Counted from the first letter of the stretch, positions 45,768 to 56,503 are shown. The stretch: 64,000 nt of DNA from Duganella sp. sic0402 (GCF_019219065.1 NZ_JAHUWK010000001.1:372001-436000), one strand, 5' to 3'. The notes: generated from the letters alone by a model not told the origin. Translations and numbers: made by a program.

Positions 45768-48029
45768 TCAGGTGGCGCTTTCCAGCGCGTCGTTATTCAG
45801 CCAGCCATCGAGCGCGGCGGCCGTCATCGGACGGGCGAACAGGAAGCCTTGCGCCAGCGGGCAGCCCAGCGCTTGCAGGATTTGCGCCTGGCGTTCGTCT
45901 TCCACACCTTCCGCAATAACAGACAGGCCGAGGTTGCGGCCCAGCTGGATCACCATTTCCGCAATGCTGCTGCCGCGCGCCGAACCGGTGATTTCGGTAA
46001 CGAAGGCGCGGTCGATCTTCAGCCGGTCGATCTGCAAGCGCTGCAGGTAGGACAGCGACGAGAAGCCGGTGCCAAAGTCATCGATGGCGATGCTGACGCC
46101 GGTCTGCTTGATCTGTGCCAGCATCTTGATCAGCATGTCCGGCTCTTCCATGGCCATCGATTCGGTGATTTCCAGTTCGATATTCTGCGGCGGCGCGCCG
46201 GTATCCTCCAGCGCGCGTTTCAGCATATCGAGGAAGTGCGGATGGCGGAACTGCACCTGCGATACGTTAATCGACATCATGAAATCGTGGTGGCCGGATT
46301 TGCGCAAGTCGACCAGCTCGCGGCAGGCGGTGCGCATCACCCATTCGCCAAGGTCGATGATCAGGCCGGAGTACTCGGCAATCGGAATGAAACGGTCAGG
46401 CGAGATGAACTTGCCGTCCGGCGTCTGCCAGCGCAGCAGCGCTTCGGCGCCAACCGGATTGCGCGTCACCAGGTCGATCTGCGGCTGATACACCACAAAC
46501 AGCTGGTTCTGACCGAACGCCGTGCGCAGCGCGTGCATCATGCGCACCCGTTCGCGGATCTCGACGCCCATCGAGCGCGAGAAGTAGAAATGGCCGGCGC
46601 GTTGCTGGGACTTGGCGCGTTTCAGGGCAATGTCGGCGTCTTTCAGCGCGTCGGCGCCGCTGCCTTCGTGCTCGCCCAGGCGCACCAGGCCCAGCGTGGC
46701 TGAGAGCTGCACGTCTTGCCCGTCGATGCTGAAGGCGCGCTGGAACAGGCCCAGGATGTTGCCCGGATTGACTTGCTCGGAATTGCCCAGCACGCAGAAG
46801 ATGTCGCCGCCGATGCGCGCCACGGTCACATGCGCGCCAAGCTCGGTTTGCAGGCGGTTGGCGACGCCGATCAGCAGCAGGTCGCCAAACTGGTGGCCCA
46901 GCGCGTCGTTGGTTTCGGCGAAGTGGTCCAGGTCGACCAGCGACAGCGTGGCCTCGTCGCGCGCCGGCCCGGCCACCGTGGCGTCGAGAATTTCCACCAG
47001 GCGGGTGCGGTTGGGCAGCTTGGACAGCTGGTCGTAGAAGGCCGCGTTATGCAGATGGGACATCAGTTCCACATTATCCAGGCCGACCGCCACATTGCTG
47101 CAGAAGACTTCCAGCAGCCGCTCGTCGATCTCGGTCGGCGCGCGGCGCACTTCCAGGAAGGCGACGAAATCGCGGCTGGCCTTGCCGGCAAAGTAGAGCG
47201 TGATGTAATCCGCACCATACAAATTGCAGCGCTGCGCCAGCGATGCCTCCAGCGCGTCGTGTATGCGCTGGTCCTCGCGCACGGTCAGCGTGATGTTGTC
47301 GAGGTGGCGGAAGGTGCCCGTGGTGGCTATCACCATCAGCTCGTGGCAGCCCTCGTCCGGGCATTCCTGTACGCACAGCACGCCGTTGGCCTCGCAGCCG
47401 AGCAGGTCGCCGATTTGCGCCAGCACGCCGGCGGCAAAGTTTTGCACGCCGTGCAGCGCCATCAGCTCGGTGCTGGCGGCAACAATCTGGTTCAGGCCGC
47501 GGCGGTTGTCGTTGATTTTGCGGATCTGTTCGTAGGAGCGTATCGCCGCCGTCACCGTGGTGAACAGCTTGATGCGGGTCAGCTCCGACTTGGTCTTGTA
47601 ATCATTGATGTCGAAATCGCGGATGGCGTCGATTTCCGGCGCATAGCCGGGCTGGCCGGTACGCAGGATGATGCGCACATCGTGCAGTTGCAGCGTTTCG
47701 CGGATGTAGCGTACCAGGTGCAGGCCGGCGTCGTCCTGCTCCATCACCACATCCAGCAGGATGACGGCGATTTCGGTTTCATGCTTGAGCAGCTCGCGCG
47801 CCTGTCCGGCAGAGTAGGCGTGGACAAATTCCAGCGGCCGCTGCTGCATGTCAAGGTTGCCAAGCGCGAAGGTGGTGGTCGAGTGGACGTCTTCGTCGTC
47901 GTCGATAATCATGACCCGCCACACATTGCGGGCGCCAGTCATGGCAGGCGCAGCCGGATGCTCTTCTAAGAATACCAAATCGTCTTGATCATCCTTGGAC
48001 TGCTCAAGGGGCGTGACCGGTGGGGGCAT
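45768..48029 (-). CDS. Receiver-DUF3369-GGDEF-EAL c-di-GMP protein
   Basis: This 753-residue protein has a receiver domain (about 38-165, IDDDED and [12 protein letters not shown], which differs from the usual LDxxMP), a DUF3369/GAF-like sensor (about 170-325), a GGDEF domain whose signature is ARIGGDIF, and an EAL domain with [34 protein letters not shown] and IAEGVEDE. The cyclase site is therefore probably inactive, possibly a GTP sensor, while the phosphodiesterase looks active. ATG 48029 has GGAG nine bases upstream; a longer frame adds 27 residues with no support. The kinase partner is not adjacent. Confidence 0.9.
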   Translation of the reverse strand: MPPPVTPLEQSKDDQDDLVFLEEHPAAPAMTGARNVWRVMIIDDDEDVHSTTTFALGNLDMQQRPLEFVHAYSAGQARELLKHETEIAVILLDVVMEQDDAGLHLVRYIRETLQLHDVRIILRTGQPGYAPEIDAIRDFDINDYKTKSELTRIKLFTTVTAAIRSYEQIRKINDNRRGLNQIVAASTELMALHGVQNFAAGVLAQIGDLLGCEANGVLCVQECPDEGCHELMVIATTGTFRHLDNITLTVREDQRIHDALEASLAQRCNLYGADYITLYFAGKASRDFVAFLEVRRAPTEIDERLLEVFCSNVAVGLDNVELMSHLHNAAFYDQLSKLPNRTRLVEILDATVAGPARDEATLSLVDLDHFAETNDALGHQFGDLLLIGVANRLQTELGAHVTVARIGGDIFCVLGNSEQVNPGNILGLFQRAFSIDGQDVQLSATLGLVRLGEHEGSGADALKDADIALKRAKSQQRAGHFYFSRSMGVEIRERVRMMHALRTAFGQNQLFVVYQPQIDLVTRNPVGAEALLRWQTPDGKFISPDRFIPIAEYSGLIIDLGEWVMRTACRELVDLRKSGHHDFMMSINVSQVQFRHPHFLDMLKRALEDTGAPPQNIELEITESMAMEEPDMLIKMLAQIKQTGVSIAIDDFGTGFSSLSYLQRLQIDRLKIDRAFVTEITGSARGSSIAEMVIQLGRNLGLSVIAEGVEDERQAQILQALGCPLAQGFLFARPMTAAALDGWLNNDALESAT

Positions 48030-48280
48030 GTGTAGCTTCTCCAGATTACTCGGTGTTCTTGCGTTCAAGTATAAGCGAATTGTCAAAAAGAATGCAGCTT
48101 TCCAGGGCATTCAGCGGCACGGTGCACACTGTTGTGCTAGTTGCATTGTACTTGTATCAAAAGAATGATATTTCGCCAAGTGAAACTTGCATTCGGGAAA
48201 ATGCTGTGCAGCCATCCCGCCACACCGCGTCGGCTGGTAGAATGAGGGACTTTCCCCTTTTTTCCGAAGATTCTTTTCCT

Positions 48281-49390
48281 ATGTCCGGCAATACTTTTGG
48301 CAAATTGTTCTCAGTAACTACTTTTGGTGAGTCGCACGGTCCCGCGATTGGTTGTGTGATCGATGGCTGCCCACCGGGATTGCCGTTGTCGGAAGCCGAC
48401 ATTCAGCCGGAACTGGATCGCCGCAAGCCGGGCACCTCGCGCCATGTCACGCAGCGCCAGGAGTCGGATACGGTGGAAATACTGTCGGGCGTGTACGAAG
48501 GTGTCACCACCGGCACGCCGATTGCCTTGCTGATACGCAATGAAGACCAGCGCAGCAAAGACTATGGCAATATCGTGGAAAGCTTCCGTCCTGGCCATGC
48601 AGACTACACCTATTGGCACAAGTATGGCGTCCGCGATCCGCGCGGCGGCGGCCGCTCGTCGGCGCGCCTGACGGCGCCGGTGGTCGGTGCGGCAGCCATC
48701 GCCAAGAAATGGCTGCACCAGCAGTACGGCACGGTGTTCAAGGGCTGCATGAGCCAGCTGGGCGAGATCGAAGTGCCGTTCCAGGACTGGCAGCATGTGC
48801 CGGACAATCCCTTCTTTGCCGCGACCGGCGACGCCGCCGTCATTGAGCGCATGGAAGCGTATATGGATGAGCTGCGCAAGGCGGGCGATTCCATCGGCGC
48901 GCGCATCGACGTGATCGCGCAGAATATTCCGGTTGGCCTGGGCCAGCCGATTTACGACAAGCTGGACGCGGATATCGCGTACGCCATGATGGGCATTAAC
49001 GCGGTTAAAGGTGTGGAGATCGGCGCCGGCTTCAAGTCGGTGGCGCAGAAGGGCACCGAGCACGGCGACCCACTGACGCCGCAGGGCTTCGTCGGCAATA
49101 ACGCCGGTGGCGTGCTGGGTGGTCTGTCGACCGGCCAGGACATCACGGTATCCATCGCGATCAAGCCGACTTCGTCGATCCGTACGCCGCGTCCGTCCAT
49201 CGACAAGGCAGGCAATCCGGTGATGGTGGAGACCTTTGGCCGCCACGATCCGTGCGTAGGCATCCGCGCCACGCCGATCGCCGAGGCGATGCTGGCGCTG
49301 GTGCTGATCGATCACGCGCTGATGCACCGCGCACAGTGTGGCGACGTGCATGTGGCGACGCCGAACATCGCGCCGCCGGTTCACGGTTAA
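48281..49390 (+). CDS. aroC: Chorismate synthase
   Basis: This 369-residue enzyme converts EPSP to chorismate with reduced FMN, the last common step of aromatic amino acid synthesis. Signatures are [31 protein letters not shown] and [23 protein letters not shown] chose [10 protein letters not shown] at 48281 because it matches the family start; the frame is open upstream but that part has no coding character. The MFS gene follows after 3 bases. Confidence 0.97.
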   Translation: MSGNTFGKLFSVTTFGESHGPAIGCVIDGCPPGLPLSEADIQPELDRRKPGTSRHVTQRQESDTVEILSGVYEGVTTGTPIALLIRNEDQRSKDYGNIVESFRPGHADYTYWHKYGVRDPRGGGRSSARLTAPVVGAAAIAKKWLHQQYGTVFKGCMSQLGEIEVPFQDWQHVPDNPFFAATGDAAVIERMEAYMDELRKAGDSIGARIDVIAQNIPVGLGQPIYDKLDADIAYAMMGINAVKGVEIGAGFKSVAQKGTEHGDPLTPQGFVGNNAGGVLGGLSTGQDITVSIAIKPTSSIRTPRPSIDKAGNPVMVETFGRHDPCVGIRATPIAEAMLALVLIDHALMHRAQCGDVHVATPNIAPPVHG

Positions 49391-49393
49391 GCG

Positions 49394-50545
49394 GTGCCGG
49401 CACAAGCACTCAGCTTCGCCTTATTCCTCTTCTGCTACTACGCCCACGCGGGCACCTGGTCGACCTACGCGACGCTGTATTTTGCCGACAAGGGCATGAC
49501 CGTCGCGCAAATCGGCGTGCTGATGTCGATGATCCAGGTGCTGCGCATCGTCGGCCCGAATGTGTGGGGCTACGTCGCTGATCATTACGACCGGCGCGTG
49601 CTGGTGCTGCGGCTGGCCGGCTTTGCCGCGCTGGTGGGGTTTTCCGGTTTTTTCTTCGGCAGCACCTTTGGCCACTTCATGCTGGCCATGGTAATACTCA
49701 ACCTGTTCACCAGCGGCCAGGCGCCGATCTGCGAAGCGCTGATGCTGTCCGAGATGAAGGGCGACCTGACTTACTACGGCCGCATCCGCATGTGGGGCTC
49801 GATTGGCTTCATCATCTCGGTGACGCTGGCGTCCCTGGCGCTGGAATACTACGGCATCCTCACGCTGCCGTGGGTGGCGGCGGGACTGCTGGTGGCGACC
49901 ATCCTGGCCGCGTTCCGCCTGCATGACGTGCCGCGCCGCACGCATAAAACGCCGCCTCCACCGTTGCTGTCGCTGCTGCGCCGGCGCGAAGTGCTAGCCT
50001 TCTTTGCCTCGACCGCGCTGATGGTGGCGGCGCACACCTCGCTGTACACCTTCTATTCCTTGTACCTTGAGCGCAACGGCTACAGCAAGACCGTGATCGG
50101 CGCGATGTGGTCGCTGGGCGTGCTGGCCGAGGTGCTGCTGTTCTATCACCAGGCGCCGCTGTTCAAGCGCTGGGGTGCGATGCGCATGATGTACCTGGCG
50201 CTGTCGATTGCGGTGGTGCGCTTCCTGATGATCGGCTTTGGCTCGCACATGCTGTGGCTGTTGATCGTGGCGCAGCTGATGCATGCGGCCACGTTCGCGC
50301 TGCACCATTCGTCGTCGGTGATGTCCTTGCAGCGCTGGTTCTCCGGCCCCTTGCAGGCGCGCGGGCAGGCGCTCTACATGAGCATCTCCTACGGCATCGG
50401 CGGCTCGCTGGGCGGGCTGTTCCTGGCACAGCTGTGGGAGCGGGCAGGCGCCGAGTCAGTCTATTACGTGGCCGCGCTGCTCACCGCACTGTCGGCGTTG
50501 GCGGCGACGCTGTCATTCCGCTGGCAGCACAGTGACGAGCATTAA
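49394..50545 (+). CDS. MFS transporter (HcaT/NupG-like branch)
   Basis: This 383-residue transporter has 12 hydrophobic helices. It shows the MFS_1-like features of the 3-phenylpropionate transporter group (ATLYFADKGMTVAQIGVLMS, RIRMWGSIGFIISVTLA). It starts with GTG, 3 bases after aroC, and is likely co-transcribed. The substrate is unknown; an aromatic acid or sugar would suit the branch. Confidence 0.88.
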   Translation: MPAQALSFALFLFCYYAHAGTWSTYATLYFADKGMTVAQIGVLMSMIQVLRIVGPNVWGYVADHYDRRVLVLRLAGFAALVGFSGFFFGSTFGHFMLAMVILNLFTSGQAPICEALMLSEMKGDLTYYGRIRMWGSIGFIISVTLASLALEYYGILTLPWVAAGLLVATILAAFRLHDVPRRTHKTPPPPLLSLLRRREVLAFFASTALMVAAHTSLYTFYSLYLERNGYSKTVIGAMWSLGVLAEVLLFYHQAPLFKRWGAMRMMYLALSIAVVRFLMIGFGSHMLWLLIVAQLMHAATFALHHSSSVMSLQRWFSGPLQARGQALYMSISYGIGGSLGGLFLAQLWERAGAESVYYVAALLTALSALAATLSFRWQHSDEH

Positions 50546-50590
50546 TCCGCATCAATACGCGTCCACATGGGGGAGCCATAAACTGCATTG

Positions 50591-51342
50591 ATGCAGAACT
50601 CCACGCCACCCGCGCATTATGATTCCCCCTGGAAAAGCGCGTTGACACATGCTTTTCGCGACTTCATGACGTTCTTCTTTGCTGAGATTGGTGCGCAGGT
50701 AGATTGGTCAAAGTGGCCGCGTTTCCGTGACAAGGACCTGGCGGGTATCACTTTTGGAGGTGCTCCGGGTGGACTGGTAGTCGATAAGCTGGTTGAAGTC
50801 TGCTTGCGCGACGGCGCTTCACAATGCACACTGATGAGCTGCTGGCGTCGCACAATCCCTTTGCTTGGATTACGCTGGCCCATCTGCGTACACTGCAGGC
50901 TGGTCACGACGCGGATCGGCTGTATGCCGCCAAGTGGCATCTGACCAAACTACTGTACCAACACGGCTGGCGCAAGCAGCGCATAATTGTGCTGTTCAAG
51001 GTGGTTAACTGGATGATGGTTTTACCCGAGCTGCATCAAAGGCGTTATTGGCGGGCTATTCGCAGGCTTGAAAAGGAGCTGAAAATGGAATGGATCGATC
51101 CGGTGGAGCAATCGTTTATCGAAAAAGGCATGCAGAAAGGCTTGAAGAAGGGATTGCAGCAGGGGCAGCAGCAAGGCCTCAGGCAAGGGGCCGTGCTGTT
51201 GTTAGAGCGGCAGCTTGTTCGGCGGTTTGGGCCGTTGCCGGTGACTTTACGCTCCAGACTAGCGAAAGCAAGCATGGAGCAACTGGGAGAATGGAGCGAT
51301 AAGCTGCTGGAAGCCCAGTCCTTGAAGCAGGTGTTTGCGTAA
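50591..51342 (+). pseudogene. Rpn-family recombination-promoting nuclease, internally deleted
   Basis: The N-terminal part (MQNSTPPAHYDSPWKSALTHAFRDF... to about DKLVEVCLRDGA, 50820) and the C-terminal part (DELLASHNPFAWITLAHLRT... to QVFA-stop at 51342) belong to one protein of the Rpn/transposase_31-DUF4351 type, but lie in different frames. About 80-90 residues between them, including the PD-(D/E)XK nuclease core, appear to be missing. The Gln/Gly/Lys coiled segment FIEKGMQKGLKKGLQQGQQQG is typical of the C-terminus. Confidence 0.75.
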
Positions 51343-51354
51343 GCGCAATGCGCC

Positions 51355-52851
51355 CTAACGCGTCATTGCTTCCGGCGTGACGCCGTGGCGGCGCTCGACC
51401 GCGCGCATGACCACCGCGCGCATATCGTTCAGCAGCGAGAATTCGGTCTGGCTCAGCGAAATCGGCGGGAAGGATTCATCCCAGTCGCCATACAGGAAGC
51501 CCGCTGGCTGGCCGTTGGCGCAGAGTGGCAGGATCACAAAGCTGCGTGCATCTGCAAGCGAGCTGCGCCACCACAGCGGCAGTTTGGCGGCAAACTTGGC
51601 GTCACGCGCGTTTTCGATGAAGATCACGCGGTCGCTGTTGAGCGCAGCGTGGAAGACATTCGGCTCGTAGGCGTCGTCAAATATCATCGAAGACAGCAGC
51701 TCGCCGGTGCCTTCGCCGAAGCTGATCTTGGCGGCGTACTGGTTGTCCTTGCGGTTACGCACAAACGCCACTGCGCGCGAGAAGTCCAGGCCTTTGTACA
51801 CCGTCTCCAACGCGATCTGCACCATCTGGCCAGGACTCGCGCTGTCGAGCATATCGCGCATGTCGGACAGACCGCTGAGCAGGATCTTGTTGCCGGCAGC
51901 GCGCTGACGCGTCTTGGCCAGCGCCTTGGCGCGGCGCTCTGCCGGGCGCGAGAGCGGGGCGATGCTCAGGTCGTTGGCGGCGATGACCTTGGCCTGTTCA
52001 ATTGCATGCAGCAGGTTGGACGACTCCACGCCGAGCATGGCCGCATAGCTTTCGCTCAGCTGGCGGACTTTTTCCGCGCCGGCCGCGTCGTCATGCCACA
52101 GCGATTCCGCGCAGCTGGCAGCCATGGTGGACAGCGCGGCGATCCAGTCGGCTGGCGAGACTTCCGCACCGACGTCGGCCGGGTCCAGTTTGCGCATGCC
52201 GTTCAGCAGCGCCTTCGGCAGTCCCCAGTGCAGTGCCGCCGCATGGCCGATTTCTTCCAGGCTCAGGCCCAGCAACTCGGGCGCCGCATCTTCCGGCGTG
52301 CGCTGGCTTTGATCGGCAAGGCGCTGCAATTCATGCCAGCGCTCCGGCATGTAAAAGGTCAGCATCATCCGGCCCAGCGTATGCAGCATCGAGCAGACCA
52401 CGGCCTCTTCGCCGTGGCGGCTTTCGGCGGTGTAGGCGATTTGTTGCGCCACAATGCCAGCCAGCACGGCTTTTTCCATTTCAATGTGGGCGATGGTGGT
52501 GTCGGCCGAGGTGGCGGCCAGTTCCTCGATCAGCTTCAGGCCCAGCGCCAGATGGCCAATGGCCTCGGTGCCCAGCACCAGCACCGCTTTCGACACGGTG
52601 TTCACATGCTGGCCGAAGGCCGAATACATGCCGCTGTTGGCCAGCCGTAGCACTTTTTGCGTCAGCACCGGATCGGACAGCACGGTGCGGGTCATATTGA
52701 ATTCCTGCTCGTCCTCGCCGCGCATGGCGCCAAGAATGGCGGTAATGGCTTTGGCAAAGCCCGGCATGTCGCCGCGCCGGCGGGTGCAATCGCCCAGCTC
52801 GGTCAGCGTCTGGTTGCCGAGCGGCGTGGCGGCCTTGTAGCTGTTGATCAT
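51355..52851 (-). CDS. HDOD-GAF signalling protein
   Basis: This 498-residue protein has an HDOD domain (about 25-225; LSDPVLTQKVLRLANSGMYS, AVVCSMLHTLGRMML, LEEIGHAAALHWGLPKAL) followed by a helical linker and a GAF-like domain (about 330-480). HDOD proteins relay signals in motility, DNA damage and c-di-GMP networks. Its ATG overlaps the stop of the PAS-GGDEF-EAL gene upstream (ATGA, 52848-52851), so the two products are made together. Confidence 0.9.
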   Translation of the reverse strand: MINSYKAATPLGNQTLTELGDCTRRRGDMPGFAKAITAILGAMRGEDEQEFNMTRTVLSDPVLTQKVLRLANSGMYSAFGQHVNTVSKAVLVLGTEAIGHLALGLKLIEELAATSADTTIAHIEMEKAVLAGIVAQQIAYTAESRHGEEAVVCSMLHTLGRMMLTFYMPERWHELQRLADQSQRTPEDAAPELLGLSLEEIGHAAALHWGLPKALLNGMRKLDPADVGAEVSPADWIAALSTMAASCAESLWHDDAAGAEKVRQLSESYAAMLGVESSNLLHAIEQAKVIAANDLSIAPLSRPAERRAKALAKTRQRAAGNKILLSGLSDMRDMLDSASPGQMVQIALETVYKGLDFSRAVAFVRNRKDNQYAAKISFGEGTGELLSSMIFDDAYEPNVFHAALNSDRVIFIENARDAKFAAKLPLWWRSSLADARSFVILPLCANGQPAGFLYGDWDESFPPISLSQTEFSLLNDMRAVVMRAVERRHGVTPEAMTR

Positions 52852-54569
52852 GGATGCCCCTGGCGCAGTTCCGCCGGCACCACATTGGCGTGGATGCTCT
52901 CCTTGAGCGCAGCCAGCGCCACATTCGCCGCCATCGGCTTGCCGGTCAGGTAGCCCTGGATGTACTGGCAGCCGCGCTGTTCCAGGTATTGCAGCTGCTC
53001 TTCTGTTTCCACGCCTTCCGCCACCACCGACAGGTCAAGGTGCTTGGCCAGGTCGAGCACGGCGTTGCAGATGGCGCCGTCTTTTTGCGAACCAGGCAGG
53101 TCGCGGATAAACGTACGGTCGATCTTCAGTACGGAAATCGGGAAGCGTTTCAGGTAGGCTAGGGAGGAATAGCCAGTGCCGAAGTCGTCGATGGCGATGC
53201 GCGCATTGCGCTCGGTCATTTTTGAGAGGATGGACTCGGCATGCACCGGATCGATCATCAGCGTGCCTTCTGTGATTTCTAAAACCAATTGCTCACCAAG
53301 TAGGCCGGAGAAAGCAATTGCATCGTCCAGCACATCTAAAAATTTGTCATTTCGGAACTGTCGTGGACTGATATTAACAGAGATATACAGGTTCCGCTTA
53401 GCAACTTCTTCGAATTGCTTGAGCTGGACGCAAGCCGCTTTCAGCGCCCAGGCGCCCAGCAGGTTGATCAGGCCATTGGTTTCGGCGATCGGGATAAAGC
53501 GCGCCGGCGGCACCATGCCCAGGGTAGGATGCTTCCAGCGCATCAGCGTCTCAAAGCCCTGGATTTCGCGTGTGTGGGCATCCACGATAGGCTGGTAGTA
53601 CAGCAGGAATTCACCTTCGCGCACCGCCTGGAACATGGCGGCTTCCAGTGAAATATCATGCTGCGGCGGGCTGGTGTGCTCGGGGCTGTAGACCACGGCG
53701 CGCGCCTTGCCGGTTTCCTTGGCGCGCGACATGGCGGCGTCTGCCAGTGCCAGCAGGCGGATTTCGTCTTCCGCGTGTTGCGGATAGACCGCGACGCCCA
53801 CCGAGGCGCCCATGTAAATGGTATGGCCGTCAATTTCAAACGGCGCCTGCAGCGTGGCGATCAGGCGCCCGGTGACCAGCTTGATCTGCGCTTCGGTCGC
53901 GGTGCCGGGCAGGATGGTGACGAATTCATCGCCACCGACGCGGGCCAGCGTATCGCTGTCGCGCAGCGTCTTGCGCAGGCGCTGCGCGGCCATGCGCAGC
54001 ATGGCGTCGCCAACCGGATGGCCGAGGCCGTCGTTGACTTTCTTGAAGCCGTCGATGCCGATGGTGGCGACGGCGAAACCCTGGCCAGAGCGGCGCGCGT
54101 TGGCGATCACCATGCGCATCCGGTCCGACAGCAGCAGCCGGTTCGGCAGTTCGGTCAGCGCGTCGTGAGTGGCCATGTGGCGCAGCCGCTCTTCGGTGGC
54201 GTGCTGCAAGGTCATGTCGCGGCCGACCACCAGCAGTTCCGGCGCAGCGTCGGCGTTGTGATAAGAGGAGATGCGCAGTTCGTGCCAGATTTCGATATCG
54301 GGCGTCTTGATGCGGATTTCCAGCAGGCGTGGCGTGCGCGTTTCCAGCACCGCCGCCAGCGCTGGCGCCAGCTGGGCCTGATCCAGATCGGCAAGCAGCT
54401 TGCTGAACGCGGTGCCTACCAGCGGCGTCGCACTGCCGATGCGGGCAATTGCACGTTGGCTGGCAAACAGCAGCTGGCCTTGCTGATTCAAACGGAAAAC
54501 AACATCACCAGCCTCTTCCATGAGGTTATCCAATTCCTGACGCGGCTGGGGTGTAACACTAGTTGGCAT
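52848..54569 (-). CDS. PAS-GGDEF-EAL c-di-GMP protein
   Basis: This 573-residue cytoplasmic protein has a PAS domain (about 10-125), a GGDEF domain with intact signature RVGGDEF, and an EAL domain in which the EAL motif reads FETLMRW; the catalytic Glu is kept and DDFGTGYSSLAYL, KIDRTFI and VAEGVETEEQL are present. It may both make and degrade c-di-GMP. A patch of about 120-150 bases around 53270-53420, in the EAL part, is markedly AT-rich (about 40% GC against about 60% around it). Confidence 0.92.
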   Translation of the reverse strand: MPTSVTPQPRQELDNLMEEAGDVVFRLNQQGQLLFASQRAIARIGSATPLVGTAFSKLLADLDQAQLAPALAAVLETRTPRLLEIRIKTPDIEIWHELRISSYHNADAAPELLVVGRDMTLQHATEERLRHMATHDALTELPNRLLLSDRMRMVIANARRSGQGFAVATIGIDGFKKVNDGLGHPVGDAMLRMAAQRLRKTLRDSDTLARVGGDEFVTILPGTATEAQIKLVTGRLIATLQAPFEIDGHTIYMGASVGVAVYPQHAEDEIRLLALADAAMSRAKETGKARAVVYSPEHTSPPQHDISLEAAMFQAVREGEFLLYYQPIVDAHTREIQGFETLMRWKHPTLGMVPPARFIPIAETNGLINLLGAWALKAACVQLKQFEEVAKRNLYISVNISPRQFRNDKFLDVLDDAIAFSGLLGEQLVLEITEGTLMIDPVHAESILSKMTERNARIAIDDFGTGYSSLAYLKRFPISVLKIDRTFIRDLPGSQKDGAICNAVLDLAKHLDLSVVAEGVETEEQLQYLEQRGCQYIQGYLTGKPMAANVALAALKESIHANVVPAELRQGHP

Positions 54570-54779
54570 CGCGAAGACTATTTCTTTCTATTGGTGTCTA
54601 TTTAAGCATGTAACAATCTGATGGCTCGAATCTTGCAAAACCAGAACGAAATGTATCACTGATGACAGTCAAATTGCATGGAAAATGGCAACATTGCAGT
54701 GACTTTTACATAATTATGTTGAGATTGGTCTAAAAGCGCTTTCATAATCCGTAGCGAGGTGGTTGGGAGGGAGGCAAAA

Positions 54780-56450
54780 ATGCAGCATTTCGATACGCAC
54801 GAGGTGAGCAATACCGTTGCTCCGCTGGAGAACTTCAACCTGTTTGCCGCCGATCCGGCGTTGCAGGAAGCGCTGCTGCGCGAAGGCGGCGCCGATGCGG
54901 CCGCGTCGCTGCACGCGCTGGGTGCGGAGCTGGGCAGGTCGGAGACGCTGGATTGGGCGCGGCTGGCCAATCTCTACCCGCCACAGTTGCACAGTTTCGA
55001 TCGCCAGGGCAAGCGCATCGACGAGGTGGAATTCCATCCCGCCTGGCACAGCCTGATGGCGCTGCTGGTCGGGAACGGCGCCCACGCCTCGCCATGGCAG
55101 GGCGGCGCCGGCGCGCAGGTGGCGCGGACGGCCCGTTATCTGCTGTTTGGCCAGGTGGAGAATGGTTCGCAATGTCCGGTGACCATGACGTATGCGGCGG
55201 TGCCGGCCTTGCGGCAGGCGCCACGCATCGCGCGCAAATGGCTGCCGAAGATTTTATCCCATCAATACGACCCGCGCTCGCTGCCCATCGAGCAGAAGCA
55301 TGGTGCGCTGATCGGCATGGGCATGACCGAAAAGCAGGGCGGTTCGGACGTGCGCGCCAATACCACCCATGCCGAGCCCGTGCCGTCAGCAGAGGCGCTC
55401 GCCTTGTTCGGCGAGGATGGTGAGGATGTATTCCGCATCGTCGGCCATAAATGGTTTTTCTCGGCGCCGCAAAGCGACGCACATCTGATCCTGGCGCAGA
55501 CCGGTGCCGAAGGCCTGTCTTGCTTCTTTCTGCCGCGCTACCTGCCGAACGGCAAGCGCAATGCGATCCGCGTGCAGCGGCTCAAGGACAAGCTGGGCAA
55601 CCGCTCGAATGCCTCGTCTGAAGTGGAGTTCGCCGGCGCGTACGGCTGGTTGATCGGCAAGCAGGGGCGCGGCATTCCGACCATCCTGGAAATGGGTAGC
55701 CACACGCGCCTGGATTGCATTCTCGGCAGCGCCGGTGCGATGCGTGCCGCGCTGACGCATGCGCTGCATCACGCACGTCGCCGGCTGGCGTTTGGCCGTC
55801 CGCTGGCCGAGCAGCCGCTGATGCAGAATGTGCTGGCCGATATGGCGCTGGAATCGGAGGCTGCGACCGTGTTCGCGATGCGGCTGGCGCGCTGCTTTGA
55901 CGAAGCGGCCGATCCGGCCCAGGCCATGCTGGCGCGGCTGCTGACGCCGGCTGGCAAGTACTGGATCTGCAAGCGCGGCCCCGGCTTTGGTGCGGAAGCG
56001 ATGGAGGTCGTCGGCGGTAACGGCTATGTCGAGGACGGCCCGCTGGCGAGGCTGTACCGCGAGCTGCCGGTCAACTCGATCTGGGAGGGTTCGGGCAATG
56101 TGATGTGCCTGGACCTGCTGCGCGCACTCGCCAGGTCGCCGGCGGCGTTGGAGGTGCTGGCGGCCGAGCTGGCCCTGGCCGGCAATGGCGACACCTGCTT
56201 CGTCGCCTATCGCAGCACCTTGCTGGCTGATCTGGCGCAACAGCAACAGCCGGACGAGTTCGGCGCCCGCGTGCGCGCCGAACGAGTGGTGCTGGCGGTG
56301 CAAGCCGCATTGCTGCTGCGGCACGCGCCGCCGTACGTGTCATCGGCGTTCGTGGCGTCGCGCCTCAAGCGCGAACCGGGCGGCGCTTACGGACGGCTGC
56401 CGTCGGGCGTGGATTGCGCGGCGATCCTGGGCCGGGCATTGGTGGAATAG
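54780..56450 (+). CDS. aidB: AidB-like acyl-CoA dehydrogenase
   Basis: This 556-residue flavoprotein is close to E. coli AidB over its whole length (GMGMTEKQGGSDVRANTT, KWFFSAPQSDAHLILAQT, RLKDKLGNRSNASSEVEF, PVNSIWEGSGNVMCLDLLRA). AidB is part of the adaptive response to alkylating agents: it binds DNA and FAD and may destroy the alkylator. ATG 54780 follows a GGGAGGGAGG ribosome site. No ada or alk genes are adjacent, and I see no clear Ada box in the 210 bases upstream, which otherwise hold only AT-rich promoter-like sequence. Confidence 0.93.
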   Translation: MQHFDTHEVSNTVAPLENFNLFAADPALQEALLREGGADAAASLHALGAELGRSETLDWARLANLYPPQLHSFDRQGKRIDEVEFHPAWHSLMALLVGNGAHASPWQGGAGAQVARTARYLLFGQVENGSQCPVTMTYAAVPALRQAPRIARKWLPKILSHQYDPRSLPIEQKHGALIGMGMTEKQGGSDVRANTTHAEPVPSAEALALFGEDGEDVFRIVGHKWFFSAPQSDAHLILAQTGAEGLSCFFLPRYLPNGKRNAIRVQRLKDKLGNRSNASSEVEFAGAYGWLIGKQGRGIPTILEMGSHTRLDCILGSAGAMRAALTHALHHARRRLAFGRPLAEQPLMQNVLADMALESEAATVFAMRLARCFDEAADPAQAMLARLLTPAGKYWICKRGPGFGAEAMEVVGGNGYVEDGPLARLYRELPVNSIWEGSGNVMCLDLLRALARSPAALEVLAAELALAGNGDTCFVAYRSTLLADLAQQQQPDEFGARVRAERVVLAVQAALLLRHAPPYVSSAFVASRLKREPGGAYGRLPSGVDCAAILGRALVE

Positions 56451-56469
56451 GGCGCATGCCTAGTATAAT
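56439..56469 (+). promoter_or_regulatory. Candidate promoter for upp
   Basis: TTGGTG (56439-56444), a 19-base spacer, TATAAT (56464-56469), 35 bases before the upp start. The -10 is perfect and the spacer is long. Confidence 0.4.
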
Positions 56470-56503
56470 GAGGCATATAACTACCTGAACACGAGCACAC
56501 CTA

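Noticed and set aside
50824-51342. Independent 172-codon gene
   Set aside because: It is the C-terminal half of the Rpn-type protein, out of frame with its N-terminal half just upstream, so it is called part of a pseudogene.
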